DNA of 64,000 nt from the NCBI GenBank assembly GCA_020632995.1, contig JACKEN010000001.1:1892001-1956000 (forward strand), given 5' to 3'. The notes under the pieces are model-generated. The model was not told where the DNA came from. It worked only from the letters and a program-made list of their open reading frames with translations, and searched no databases. Positions 8,870 through 17,046 of this stretch are shown in pieces. This stretch comes from Deltaproteobacteria bacterium (lineage in GTDB: Bacteria; Myxococcota; Kuafuiibacteriia; Kuafuiibacteriales; Kuafuiibacteriaceae). Position numbers and translations under genes: made by a program. The first letter of the stretch is position 1, and each line of letters begins with the position of its first letter.

Positions 8870-8925
8870 AACCCCTGTTACCGGCGTGAAAGGCCGGTGT
8901 CCTGGGCCAGCTAGACGATGGGGAC
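8852..8925 (-). tRNA. tRNA-Glu (anticodon UUC)
   Basis: On the minus strand the sequence folds as a complete tRNA. The acceptor stem GTCCCCA (8925-8919) pairs with TGGGGAC (8859-8853), with a discriminator G at 8852. The anticodon arm is CCGGC-CTTTCAC-GCCGG with anticodon TTC, and the T arm is CAGGGGTTCAAATCCCCTT. The CCA tail is not encoded. It reads like standard bacterial tRNA-Glu. The 3' end is duplicated about 105 bp downstream. Confidence 0.95.
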
Positions 8926-9060
8926 GAAGGACGGGCGCTTTTGTGCGAGAAGTCGGACCCCGTGTCAAGGCGAAGCAGCGCCTACTCGGCCCCACAGCGG
9001 GCTCTCCCGGGCCGCCGCTCTGTCATGACCGTTGTGACCCAATCGTGACCGGGCGCCCAC

Positions 9061-9079
9061 GGAACGGCCGATACGTTCC
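9061..9079. promoter_or_regulatory. Inverted repeat just before the desaturase start codon
   Basis: GGAACG (9061-9066) and CGTTCC (9074-9079) form perfect 6-bp arms around a 7-bp spacer, ending 4 bp before the ATG at 9084. The shape resembles operators of TetR-type fatty-acid regulators (FabR/DesT class), and the downstream gene is a fatty acid desaturase; the link is inference. No regulator gene is nearby. Confidence 0.4.
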
Positions 9080-9083
9080 CGCC

Positions 9084-10369
9084 ATGACCTCGGCTGTCGA
9101 ACGCTTCGAGCGTGCCCCCGACGAGCGCTTCGCCATCGTGTCCTCGACGCCCTACGTGCTCCTGCACGTGGCGGTGATCGCGGGCATGTGGCTGTGGCCG
9201 CCCACGTGGGAGCTCTTCTTCGTGATGGTGGGCGCCTACTACCTGCGGATGTTCGGGATCACCGCCGGCTACCACCGCTACTTCGCGCACCGCGGCTACA
9301 AGACCTCGCGGGTGTTCCAGTTCATCCTCGCGCTCCTCGGCACCACCGCCTCGCAGAAGGGCGTGCTGTGGTGGGCGGGGCATCACCGGCACCACCACAA
9401 GTTCTCCGACATGGACGAGGACATCCACTCGCCGAAGCGCGGCTTCTGGTGGTCGCACCACGGCTGGATCCTGTGCCCGAAGTACGTCGAGGCGCCGCTG
9501 CACCAGATCAAGGACTTCGCCAAGTACCCGGAGCTCATGTTCCTGCAGCGCACCTGGGCGGTGTGGCCCTTCGTGTTCGGCGGGGCGCTCTACCTCATGG
9601 GCGGCATGGCGTGGGCGTTCTGGGGCGCGATGGTGTCGACGGTGGTGCTGTACCACGGCACGTTCACCATCAACTCGCTCGCGCACGTGTGGGGCTCGCG
9701 CCGCTACGACACCACCGACACGTCGCGCAACAACTTCTGGCTCTCGCTCCTCACCATGGGCGAGGGCTGGCACAACAACCACCACTTCTATCAGTCCACC
9801 GCGCGCAACGGCTTCTTCTGGTGGGAGGTGGACGCGAGCTACTTACATCCTGAAGGTGCTCTCGTGGTTCGGCGTGGTGTGGGATCTGCGCCAGCCGCCG
9901 ACGTGGGTGCTCGAGGGCCGCAACCGCAAGTTCGACGAGCTGCCCGCGGTGGCGCCGGCCGCGCCCTTCGCCTTCCCGGGCTCGCTCCTCGACGCGATGC
10001 AGCGCCTGCAGGCCCTGCGTGAGCAGCCCCGCGAGGACGCGCACGAGGATCTGAAGACCCGCCTGCTCCACGCGGCGGCGGAGGCGGCGGAGAAGGCCTC
10101 CGAGGTGGCGGAGCGCGCAGCCGAGGCGGCCCAGGAGGCCCGGCTGAGCGCGGCCGACATCAAGGCGCGCCTCGCGGTCGCCGCGGCCGACGGCGCCGCG
10201 CGTGCCGCCGCGGTGGCCCACGAGGCGGCGGAGGAGGCAGGCGGCCGCGGAGGCGGTGAAGACCAAGGCCGCCCAGGCCTTCGCGGAGGCCGCCCAGCGC
10301 GCCGCCGAGCGCGCCCGGCTCGCCGCGGCCCGAGCCCAGGCGGTCCAGGCCGAGCTCGCCCCGGCCTGA
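9084..10369 (+). CDS. Fatty acid desaturase with Ala-rich C-terminal extension (two frameshifts)
   Basis: This is a membrane-bound acyl-CoA desaturase-type enzyme that introduces a double bond into fatty acyl chains using a di-iron centre. The His boxes are present: HRYFAH, HHRHHH and HNNHH, with hydrophobic segments between them. The frame breaks at about 9843, where an extra T follows GAGCTAC and the text resumes as YILKVLSWFGVVWDLRQPPT. It breaks again near 10240 before resuming and stopping at 10367-10369. After the catalytic part lies a helical, Ala/Glu-rich tail of about 110 residues (EAAEKASEVAERAAEAAQEA) not usual for the family. Both shifts look like sequencing indels. The acyl-CoA ligase follows on the same strand. 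Confidence 0.88.
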
Positions 10370-10426
10370 CCGCAGCGCGGGCCGCCCGCTTGCCCGCGCC
10401 GCCAAACCGGCGGATCCTCAGGCGTC

Positions 10427-12005
10427 ATGAGCCTGAACCTGGCAATGCTCCTCAAGGAGAGCGCGCTCACCGCTCCCAACAAGCCCGCCCTCATCCTCGG
10501 CGAGAGCCAGATGACCTACGCCGAGCTCGACGGGTTGGCCCGGCGCTTCGCGTCGGCCCTGCTCACCCTCGGAGTGCAACCCGGCCAGCACGTGGCGCTG
10601 ATGGTGCCCAACGTCCCGCACTTCACGGTGGGCTACTTCGGGGCCCACTACATGCGGGCACGCCGGTGGTGCCGCTGAACGTGCTCCTCACCGCCGACGA
10701 GGTGGCGTACCACCTGAACGACGCCGACGCGGTGGCGCTCGTGGTCTGGGAGGGCTTCTTGCCCCAGGCCGTGAAGGCGGCGGCCCACGCCGAGAGCCTG
10801 AAGCACCTGATCGTGGCCCGCGGCCCCGAGAGCGCGGTGGCGGTGCCTCGGGGGCGCACGACATGATGCAGCTCGCCCGGAGCAACGCCCGCCTCGAGGA
10901 GGACCACGCCACCAACCCCGACGACACCGCGGTCATCCTCTACACCTCGGGCACCACCGGGCGCCCCAAGGGCGCGGAGCTGACCCACTTCAACATGTTC
11001 TACAACGCCCAGTACGTGGCCTCGCGCCTGCTGGGCATCGAGCCCCACACCGTGGGCCTCACCTGCCTGCCCATGTTCCACAGCTTCGGGCAGACCGTCT
11101 TGCAGAACGCGCTCATCTACGCGGGCGGCACCAACGTGCTCATGCCCCGCTTCGACCCGAAGGGAGCCTTCGCCCTCATGCAGCAGCACGCGGTGAGCCT
11201 CTTCGCGGGCGTGCCGACCATGTACTTCGCGCTCCTGCACGAGCCCACCGCCGACGAGTACGACCTGTCCGCCCTCACCACCTGCGTCTCCGGCGGCTCC
11301 GCCATGCCGGTGGAGGTGATGCGGACCTTCGACGAGAAGTACAGCGTGAACATCCTCGAGGGGTACGGTCTGAGCGAGACCTCCCCCGTGGCCAGCTTCA
11401 ACGTGCTCGACAAGCCCAAGAAGCCGGGCTCCATCGGCCTGCCGATCTGGGGCGTCTCCCTGCGCCTGGTCGACGATCAGGGCCGCGTCATCGACGCCAC
11501 CGACGTCCCGGGCGAGATCTGCATCAAGGGCCACAACGTGATGAAGGGCTACTACAAGCGCCCCGAGGCCACGAACGAGTCGATCAAGGACGGCTGGTTC
11601 AAGACCGGCGACGTCGCCACCCGCGACGAGGACGGCTACTACTTCATCATCGACCGCAAGAAGGACATGATCATCCGCGGCGGGTTCAACGTGTACCCCC
11701 GCGAGATCGAGGAGGCCCTCTACCGCCACCCGGCGGTGGCCGAGGCCGCGGTCATCGGGATCCCGGACGAGCGCTACGGCGAAGAGGTCATGGCGGTGGT
11801 GGCCTTCAAGCCCGGCCGCACCGCCACGATCGAAGAGCTGTCGGAGTACTGCAAGGAGCACCTGGGCGGCCACAAGTACCCCCGCCGCTTCGAGCTGCGG
11901 GAGGCCCTCCCCAAGGGCCCCACCGGCAAGATCCTCAAGCGCGAGCTGCGGGCCGATGTGAAGGCCCACTTGCAGCCCGAAGCCCCCGCCGACGCGTCAA
12001 CCTGA
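10427..12005 (+). CDS. Long-chain acyl-CoA ligase, AMP-forming (two frameshifts)
   Basis: This enzyme activates fatty acids to acyl-CoA through an acyl-adenylate. ANL-superfamily motifs are clear: the P-loop YTSGTTGRPKGAEL, YGLSETSP, GWFKTGDVATRDEDGYY, the hinge DRKKDMIIRGG, FNVYPREIEE, and the C-terminal lysine region GPTGKILKRELR. The start is the ATG at 10427, giving MSLNLAMLLKESA. The frame is lost near 10655 (text resumes GTPVVPLNVLLTADEV) and again near 10850 before MMQLARSNARLEED; together the three segments make a full-length enzyme of about 525 residues. It probably acts with the upstream desaturase in lipid remodelling. Confidence 0.9.
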
Positions 12006-12073
12006 CCTGCATTGCGGCAGCTGGCAGGCACCGCGCGGCGGCCTGCGAACCGGCGCGACGGGGCCGCTCCGAG

Positions 12074-12631
12074 TCAGCGCGCCCGCCGATAGTGCATGGC
12101 CACCGCGCCGTTGCCGAGCGGCTTCGCCGAGACCAGCTCGAGCCGTCGCGTGCTGGGCAGCCCGCTCTGATAGAGCGTCGGACCGTGGCCAGCGATCCTC
12201 GGGTGGACGAGGAACAGGTACTCGTCGATCAGGTCGAGCCGATCCAGCTCTGTCGCGAGCTTGCCACTTCCGACGAGCACACCGGCCGGGGTCGCGTCCT
12301 TGATCCTCTGCACGCCGGTGCGCAGGTCACCGACGATGTGGTGGCTGTTGGTCCACGGGAAGTCCGTTCGCGTCGTCGACACCACGTACTTCGCCTTGGC
12401 CTCCAGCGAGACGGCCCACGCGTACATCGCGGGCGGCGCCGCCTCGTCACCCCGGGCGACGGCCGGCCAGTAGCTCTCCATCATCTCGTAGGTGACCCGG
12501 CCCCACAGCATCGCCCCGGCCTCGTCCATGAGGCGCGTGAAGAAGGCGTGTGTCTCGTCGTCGGCGACCCCCTCCTGGTGGTCGACGCAGCCGTCCAGGG
12601 TGACGTTGATGCTGAAGGTCAGAAGTCCCAT
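12074..12631 (-). CDS. Dihydrofolate reductase family protein (RibD C-terminal-like)
   Basis: The 185-residue product starts MGLLTFSINVTLDGCVDHQEG and contains LWGRVTYEMMESYWP, KYVVSTT, VLVGSGKLATELDRLDLIDE and LVHPRIAGHGPTLYQ. These are hallmarks of stand-alone RibD_C/DHFR-like reductases, presumed NAD(P)H-dependent; substrates are mostly unknown. The start was moved to this ATG because the text upstream is not protein-like and runs into the repeat array. It converges with the acyl-CoA ligase and has no same-strand partner nearby. Confidence 0.88.
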   Translation of the reverse strand: MGLLTFSINVTLDGCVDHQEGVADDETHAFFTRLMDEAGAMLWGRVTYEMMESYWPAVARGDEAAPPAMYAWAVSLEAKAKYVVSTTRTDFPWTNSHHIVGDLRTGVQRIKDATPAGVLVGSGKLATELDRLDLIDEYLFLVHPRIAGHGPTLYQSGLPSTRRLELVSAKPLGNGAVAMHYRRAR

Positions 12632-12644
12632 TTGGCGCCTACAA

Positions 12645-12671
12645 CCTAGCAGAACCACCGCGTGAGCACCG
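12645..12671. repeat. Copy 1 of a 27-bp direct repeat flanking the repeat array
   Basis: This 27-bp segment matches 15962-15988 with one mismatch. The second copy is the 3' end of the FemAB-like gene, including its stop codon (minus-strand text ending LTRWFC-stop). The copy here lies 14 bp upstream of the DHFR-like start, so the whole array and IS66 element sit between two copies of a gene end. Confidence 0.75.
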
Positions 12672-13574
12672 TCCCCCAGAACCTCCCCACCGAGCTCACG
12701 CCGGCCAGCAGCAGGGCGCAAGCGGAGCGCCGACTCCGACGCCCCGGCTGGTGCACAGCCCCGGCAAGCCTCCCTCCGAGCCCACGCCGGCCAGCAGCAA
12801 AGCGCGACCGGAGCGCGAGGGGACGCGGTCTTCCCCCGGCGGACTTTGGGGCACTACCAAGGTCGCTCGAAGCAGCAGCACCCGGGGTCCCCAAGAAGGC
12901 GGAGCCGCCGCCACCCGAAGCCAAGACGCCCGCCCCCGCCGGTCCCCCGGAGGGGGAAGGCCTCGGCCCCGGAAGCGAAGCGCCGAGTCAGCACCGCCTC
13001 TGACCGCGCCGGCCGGTGCACAGCCCCGGCAAGAGCCTCCCTCCGCGCCCACGCCGGCCAGCAGCAAGGCGCGAGCGGAGCGCGAGGGGACGCGGTCTTC
13101 CCCCGGAGGGGGACTTTGGGGCACTACCAAGGTCGCTCGAAGCAGCAGCACCCGGGGTCCCCAAGAAGGCGGAGCCGCCGCCACTCGAAGCCCAAGCGCC
13201 CGCCCCCGCCGGTCCCCCGGAGGGGGAAGGCCTCGGCCCCGGAAGCGAAGCGCCGAGTCAGCACCGCCTCTGACCGCGCCGGCCGGTGCACAGCCCCGGC
13301 AAGAGCTCTCCTCCGCGCCCACGCCGGCCAGCAGCAAGGCGCGAGCGGAGCGCGAGAGGACGAGGTCTTGCCCCGGCGGACTTTGGGGCACTACCAAGGT
13401 CGCTCGAAGCAGCAGCACCCGGGGTCCCCAAGAAGGCGGAGCCGCCGCCACTCGAAGCCCAAGCGCCCGCCCCCGCCGGTCCCCCGGAGGGGGAAGGCCT
13501 CGGGTTGCCGTTCACGCCCTCCTGCCGACCGATGGGGGATCGACGGATCGGCGGGGCTGTGATCTAAACTCCAT

Positions 13575-15029
13575 GTGGCCGTCGAGGGCAGCGCACCGGG
13601 GGGCGACCAGGGTCCCGACCAGCGCATTGCCGAACTGGTAGCCGCCCTGGAGGCGCGCGACGCCGAGATCGCGAAGCTCCGCGAGCAGATCGAGCAGCTC
13701 ACCAAGCTGTGCACAGGGCTGACCGAGAAGCTCAATCAGAACTCGAGGAACTCGCACCTGCCGCCGTCCAGTGACGGGCCGGGGGCGGGCTCACGGTCGG
13801 GTGGGACCCAGCGGAAGACGTCGAAGCGGAAGCAGGGCGGTCAGAAGGGCCGTCGGGGCGCGCATCGGACGCTGCTCGCCCCGGAGCAGGTCGACGACTT
13901 CGTCGATCTCTTCCCGCCCTCTTGCCTGGGCTGCGCCTCGGGCCTGCCGGCGGCGCTGGACCTGGACGCGCTGCGGTACCAGCAGGTCGACCTGCGCGAA
14001 CACCGTCCGTACGTGACGGAGTGGCGTCGCCATGAAGTCGAGTGTCCCCACTGCGGAGCGAGGACTCGAGCCGAATACGACCGGACACAGATCCCGAACT
14101 TTGCCTTCGGGCCATGCCTCACCGCGGTCGTCACCCTGCTCACCGGCGTGTACCATCTCAGCCGACGACAGGCGCAACGTCTCCTGCACGAGCTCTTCGA
14201 CATCGCGATCTCGTTGGGCGCGCTGAGCGCCATGGAGCGGCGCACCAGCGAGGCGCTCGAGACGTCGTACGAAGAGGCCATGCGCGAGGTCGAGCACGCA
14301 GGAGTGAAGCACACGGACGCGACGAGCTGGCTCCGCGCGGGCGTCTTGACCTCATTGTGGACCCTTGCTTCCGCCGCCGCGACCGTCTTCGCCATCTTCG
14401 CCAATGGCTGCCGGGAGACGATCCGGCCCTTCTTCGGCCGGTGCCACGGGATCCTGGTGAGCGACCGCGCCTCGGTCTTTGGGTTCTGGGCGATGGCGGC
14501 GCGGCAGATCTGCTGGGCCCACCTACTCCGCAAGTTCATCAGCTTCGCCGAGCGAGACGGACCCGCCGGTCGCTTCGGGCGCGACCTGCTCGCCTACACG
14601 GCGCTGGTGTTCGAGTACTGGCACGGGTTCAAAGACGGGGCGTTGACCCGCGATGAGCTCGAGGCCTGGCTCCGACCCGTGCGCGCCGCATTCGAGCGCA
14701 CGCTCGAGGCCGCCGCGCTGGCGGACATCCCGAGGCTCTCCGGGGCGTGCGCGGACATCCTTGCGCACCGCGAGGCGCTGTGGACGTTCGTGGTTCACGA
14801 CGGTGTCGAACCGACGAACAACCACGCCGAGCGCGCGCTTCGGGCGTTCGTGCTGTGGCGCAAGCGGAGTTTCGGTTCCCAGAGCGACCGCGGTGAACGC
14901 TTCGCGGAGCGCGTGATGACCGTGGCGCACACCGCGCGCAAGCAAGGCCGGGCGGTGCTGGAGTTCCTGGTGGGCAGCATCGAGGCGTACCTCGCGGGCC
15001 AGGTCGGTCCCCGCCTCATCGGGGCGTGA
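13575..15029 (+). CDS. IS66-family transposase (TnpC-like)
   Basis: The 484-residue protein moves the surrounding element. Domains in order: an N-terminal leucine-zipper-like helix (EIAKLREQIEQLTKLCTGLT), the motif NSRNSHLPPSSDGP, a basic linker, a zinc-finger region (CLGCASG and CPHCGAR), and the DDE catalytic core with DATSWLR, ILVSDRASVFGFW and NNHAERALRAF. The GTG start at 13575 follows a short leader inside the element. The frame is intact with no frameshift, so the transposase may be active. Confidence 0.93.
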   Translation: MAVEGSAPGGDQGPDQRIAELVAALEARDAEIAKLREQIEQLTKLCTGLTEKLNQNSRNSHLPPSSDGPGAGSRSGGTQRKTSKRKQGGQKGRRGAHRTLLAPEQVDDFVDLFPPSCLGCASGLPAALDLDALRYQQVDLREHRPYVTEWRRHEVECPHCGARTRAEYDRTQIPNFAFGPCLTAVVTLLTGVYHLSRRQAQRLLHELFDIAISLGALSAMERRTSEALETSYEEAMREVEHAGVKHTDATSWLRAGVLTSLWTLASAAATVFAIFANGCRETIRPFFGRCHGILVSDRASVFGFWAMAARQICWAHLLRKFISFAERDGPAGRFGRDLLAYTALVFEYWHGFKDGALTRDELEAWLRPVRAAFERTLEAAALADIPRLSGACADILAHREALWTFVVHDGVEPTNNHAERALRAFVLWRKRSFGSQSDRGERFAERVMTVAHTARKQGRAVLEFLVGSIEAYLAGQVGPRLIGA

Positions 15030-15446
15030 TCAGGAGTCTCGGGAGCGTCGACCCACCGCCGGGAAATACCGGGTCAGATGGCGCTGGCCAACGCTGCGAA
15101 CACGCCCTTCGGACTTCAGCTTCAGCATCGGGCGGTGCAGATCTCTGGCTTGGATACCAAGCTGCTCCGCGAAGCGGGACATCGACTCCCCGGGCTGGGC
15201 CCGGACCACCTCATAGAGGCGCTCAGCGACTGTGGCGATCTCCGCCGGTGGCCGGCGCCGCCCGCCAGCGGGCAGTTCGTCGCGGGCTTTGATGGCCACG
15301 CTGGACTTCGCCCGTACTCCAGCGCCGGAGGGAATCGATCTTTCCAGCGCCTTCAGCGCTGCCTGTCGTCCTTGGTCAAGGTAGGAGGCGATCAGGTCCT
15401 CGATGGCCTGCGCCAACTGCTCAGGTGTCCGTGGTGGTGTCGTCAT
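15030..15446 (-). CDS. Putative HTH DNA-binding protein carried by the IS66 element
   Basis: The 138-residue product has a helical N-terminus (QLAQAIEDLIASYLDQGRQA), a basic linker, and a C-terminal winged-helix-like region with MSRFAEQLGIQARDLHRPML and LKSEGRVRSVGQRHLTRYFP. It is encoded convergently with the transposase: the stop is adjacent to the transposase stop, and the ATG lies 55 bp inside the right end. It is inside the target duplications and thus part of the element. It is not TnpA or TnpB. Regulation of transposition or target choice is possible, but the role is unknown. Confidence 0.75.
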   Translation of the reverse strand: MTTPPRTPEQLAQAIEDLIASYLDQGRQAALKALERSIPSGAGVRAKSSVAIKARDELPAGGRRRPPAEIATVAERLYEVVRAQPGESMSRFAEQLGIQARDLHRPMLKLKSEGRVRSVGQRHLTRYFPAVGRRSRDS

Positions 15447-15961
15447 GGCCGACCCATCCCGCGGGCTTTGGATCAGCTCAACCCGGGGGGTGAACGCTTA
15501 CGGCCTCGGCCCCGGAAGCGAAGCGCCGAGTCAACACCGCCTCTGACCGCGCCGGCCGGTGCACAGCCCCGGCAAGAGCCTCCCTCCGCGCCCACGCCGG
15601 CCAGCAGCAAGGCGCGAGCGGAGCGCGAGGGGACGAGGTCTTCCCCCGGAGGGGGACTTTGGGGCACTACCAAGGTCGCTCGAAGCAGCAGCACCCGGGG
15701 TCCCCAAGAAGGCGGAGCCGCCGCCACTCGAAGCCCAAGCGCCCGCCCCCGCCGGTCCCCCGGAGGGGGAAGGCCTCGGCCCCGGAAGCGAAGCGCCAAG
15801 TCAGCACCGCCTCTGACCGCGCCGGCCGGTGCACAGCCCCGGAAGCGGAGCGCCGACTCAGCGCCGACTCAGCGCCGACTCAGCACCGCCTCCGACCGCG
15901 CACGCCGAGGCACAAGACGCCGACTCAGCGCCGCCTCCGACCGCGCCGGCCGAAGCACAGC

Positions 15962-15988
15962 CCTAGCAGAACCACCGAGTGAGCACCG
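15962..15988. repeat. Copy 2 of the 27-bp direct repeat flanking the array
   Basis: This copy overlaps the stop codon and last codons of the FemAB-like gene on the minus strand and matches 12645-12671 with one mismatch. Confidence 0.75.
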
Positions 15989-17003
15989 CCCCCGCCAGCT
16001 TCGTCGCAGGGAGCGGCATCTTCCGCCACACCTGCTTCGCCAACCCATAGCCCTCGTACAGATCCTCATACGAAGGCGGCTCGGTGCCGAGCGGGAGCAC
16101 ATACGAAGAAAGCGAGCGCGACACCGCCCCGAAGCCCTCCTTGAAGCTCTTCACCGCGGCCTGGGACTCGAGCGAGATGCCCAGGTTCAGGAAGTCGTAG
16201 CCCGCGTCCTTGCCCCAGTTGAGCGTGCTCCACACCAGGCCCTTCCCGAGGCCGGTGCGGGCGTGCTCCGGCTTCACCACCGCCTGCTTGCTGATGATGG
16301 TGCGGTGGTAGCAGAGCAGGAACGAGCCCCCGATCAGCTCGCCGTCGAGCCGGGCGAGGCGCACCTTCGCGTGGTGCGGCAGGTCGAGGAAGAGGTTGCG
16401 AAAGAACGCCCAGCCGAGGCCGATGGCGGCGAAGCCCCGCTGGGCCTCCTCGAACATCTCGTAGAAGGCGCGCCACTCCCAGAGGGTCCGGGCCTCCTTG
16501 ATCTCGATGCCGAGGCGCTCCACCCGGTTGATGTCCTGCCGGTGGCCGCGGACGATGGTGGAGCGGTCCACCTGCTGGATCGGGATGGTGCTGTCCTGGG
16601 TGCCGCCGTGGCGCTCCTTGAAGCCCGCCGCCAACAGCGGCGCGTAGCCCGAGGCGCCGCGCACCTCGACGTAGCCGCACCTGTTCGCCCGCGCGAGCTC
16701 GACTGCGTGGCGGATCAGCGCCTCCGCCACCGCGGGGTCCTCGGCCAGCGGGAGCCCCACGCTCGCCTGGTACGGGGTCGCGATGAGCTTTCGACCCAGG
16801 CCGGGGGCGCGGACCTCGACCACCGGCAGGATGCCTTGCACCTCACCCCCGTCCTCGGCGCACAGCAGGTGCGGCCGGTGCCCGAAGGTGGCCTGCATGA
16901 CCCGGTACCAGGCGTGCTGGTGGTAGAAGGTGGCGTCGTCGAAGCGCCGGACGAAGGCGTCCCAGCGTCGTCCGTCCGAGTCCTGGTAGGCTCCCACCCG
17001 CAT
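15963..17003 (-). CDS. FemAB/GNAT-like peptidyl or acyl transferase
   Basis: The 346-residue protein resembles the FemAB-like family with two GNAT folds, related to proteins in exopolysaccharide loci. Visible blocks are ATFYHQHAWYRVMQATFGHR, GILPVVEVRAPGLGRKLIA, VEVRGASG, the central FYEMFEEAQRGFAAIG, GELIGGSFLLCYHRTI and GYDFLNLGISLESQAAVKSF. Members transfer amino acids or acyl groups to cell-wall or lipid acceptors; the donor here is unknown. No signal or membrane segment is seen. Its 3' end is the second copy of a 27-bp repeat, so the last residues may derive from rearrangement at the array edge. Confidence 0.82.
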   Translation of the reverse strand: MRVGAYQDSDGRRWDAFVRRFDDATFYHQHAWYRVMQATFGHRPHLLCAEDGGEVQGILPVVEVRAPGLGRKLIATPYQASVGLPLAEDPAVAEALIRHAVELARANRCGYVEVRGASGYAPLLAAGFKERHGGTQDSTIPIQQVDRSTIVRGHRQDINRVERLGIEIKEARTLWEWRAFYEMFEEAQRGFAAIGLGWAFFRNLFLDLPHHAKVRLARLDGELIGGSFLLCYHRTIISKQAVVKPEHARTGLGKGLVWSTLNWGKDAGYDFLNLGISLESQAAVKSFKEGFGAVSRSLSSYVLPLGTEPPSYEDLYEGYGLAKQVWRKMPLPATKLAGAVLTRWFC

Positions 17004-17046
17004 CGCGCCGGTCCTACCGAAACCGGCCCCCGAAGTACATCCCGGG

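Larger units (their letters stand above)
13504..15501 (+). mobile_element. IS66-family insertion sequence with 8-bp target duplication
   Basis: The element is 1,998 bp and lies inside unit three of the tandem array. The target duplication GGCCTCGG is present at 13496-13503 and 15502-15509, the 8-bp size expected for IS66. Ends are imperfect inverted repeats: GTTGCCGTTCACGCCC on the left and GTAAGCGTTCACCCCC read inward from the right, 12 of 16 identical. It carries a TnpC-like transposase gene and a convergent small HTH gene but no tnpA or tnpB, like the ISBst12 subgroup of IS66 plus a passenger. Confidence 0.9.
12751..15850. repeat. ~270-bp tandem repeat array, interrupted by an IS66 element
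   Basis: Units begin at the motif GTGCACAGCCCCGGCAAG at 12751, 13016, 13286 and 15559, with a truncated fifth at 15829; spacings are 265 and 270 bp. Units are nearly identical apart from small indels and a few substitutions. Each carries CCCCCGGAGGGGG-type palindromes. Unit three is split by the insertion at 13504-15501 and is restored to about 267 bp when the insertion and one target copy are removed. Degenerate short repeats (GCGCCGACTCA) follow at 15848-15960. In one frame each 270-bp unit encodes an 85-codon Pro/Ala-rich peptide, but I see no convincing gene. Confidence 0.9.

Noticed and set aside
10427..12005. Programmed ribosomal frameshifting in the acyl-CoA ligase and other broken genes
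   Set aside because: Breaks fall at different sites in unrelated genes, often at C/G runs, with no shared slippery heptamer; sequencing error is simpler.
12751..15850. Tandem gene family encoding Pro-rich 85-residue peptides
   Set aside because: The 265-bp first unit breaks the frame, substitutions are not clearly synonymous, and no ribosome sites are seen; kept as a non-coding repeat.
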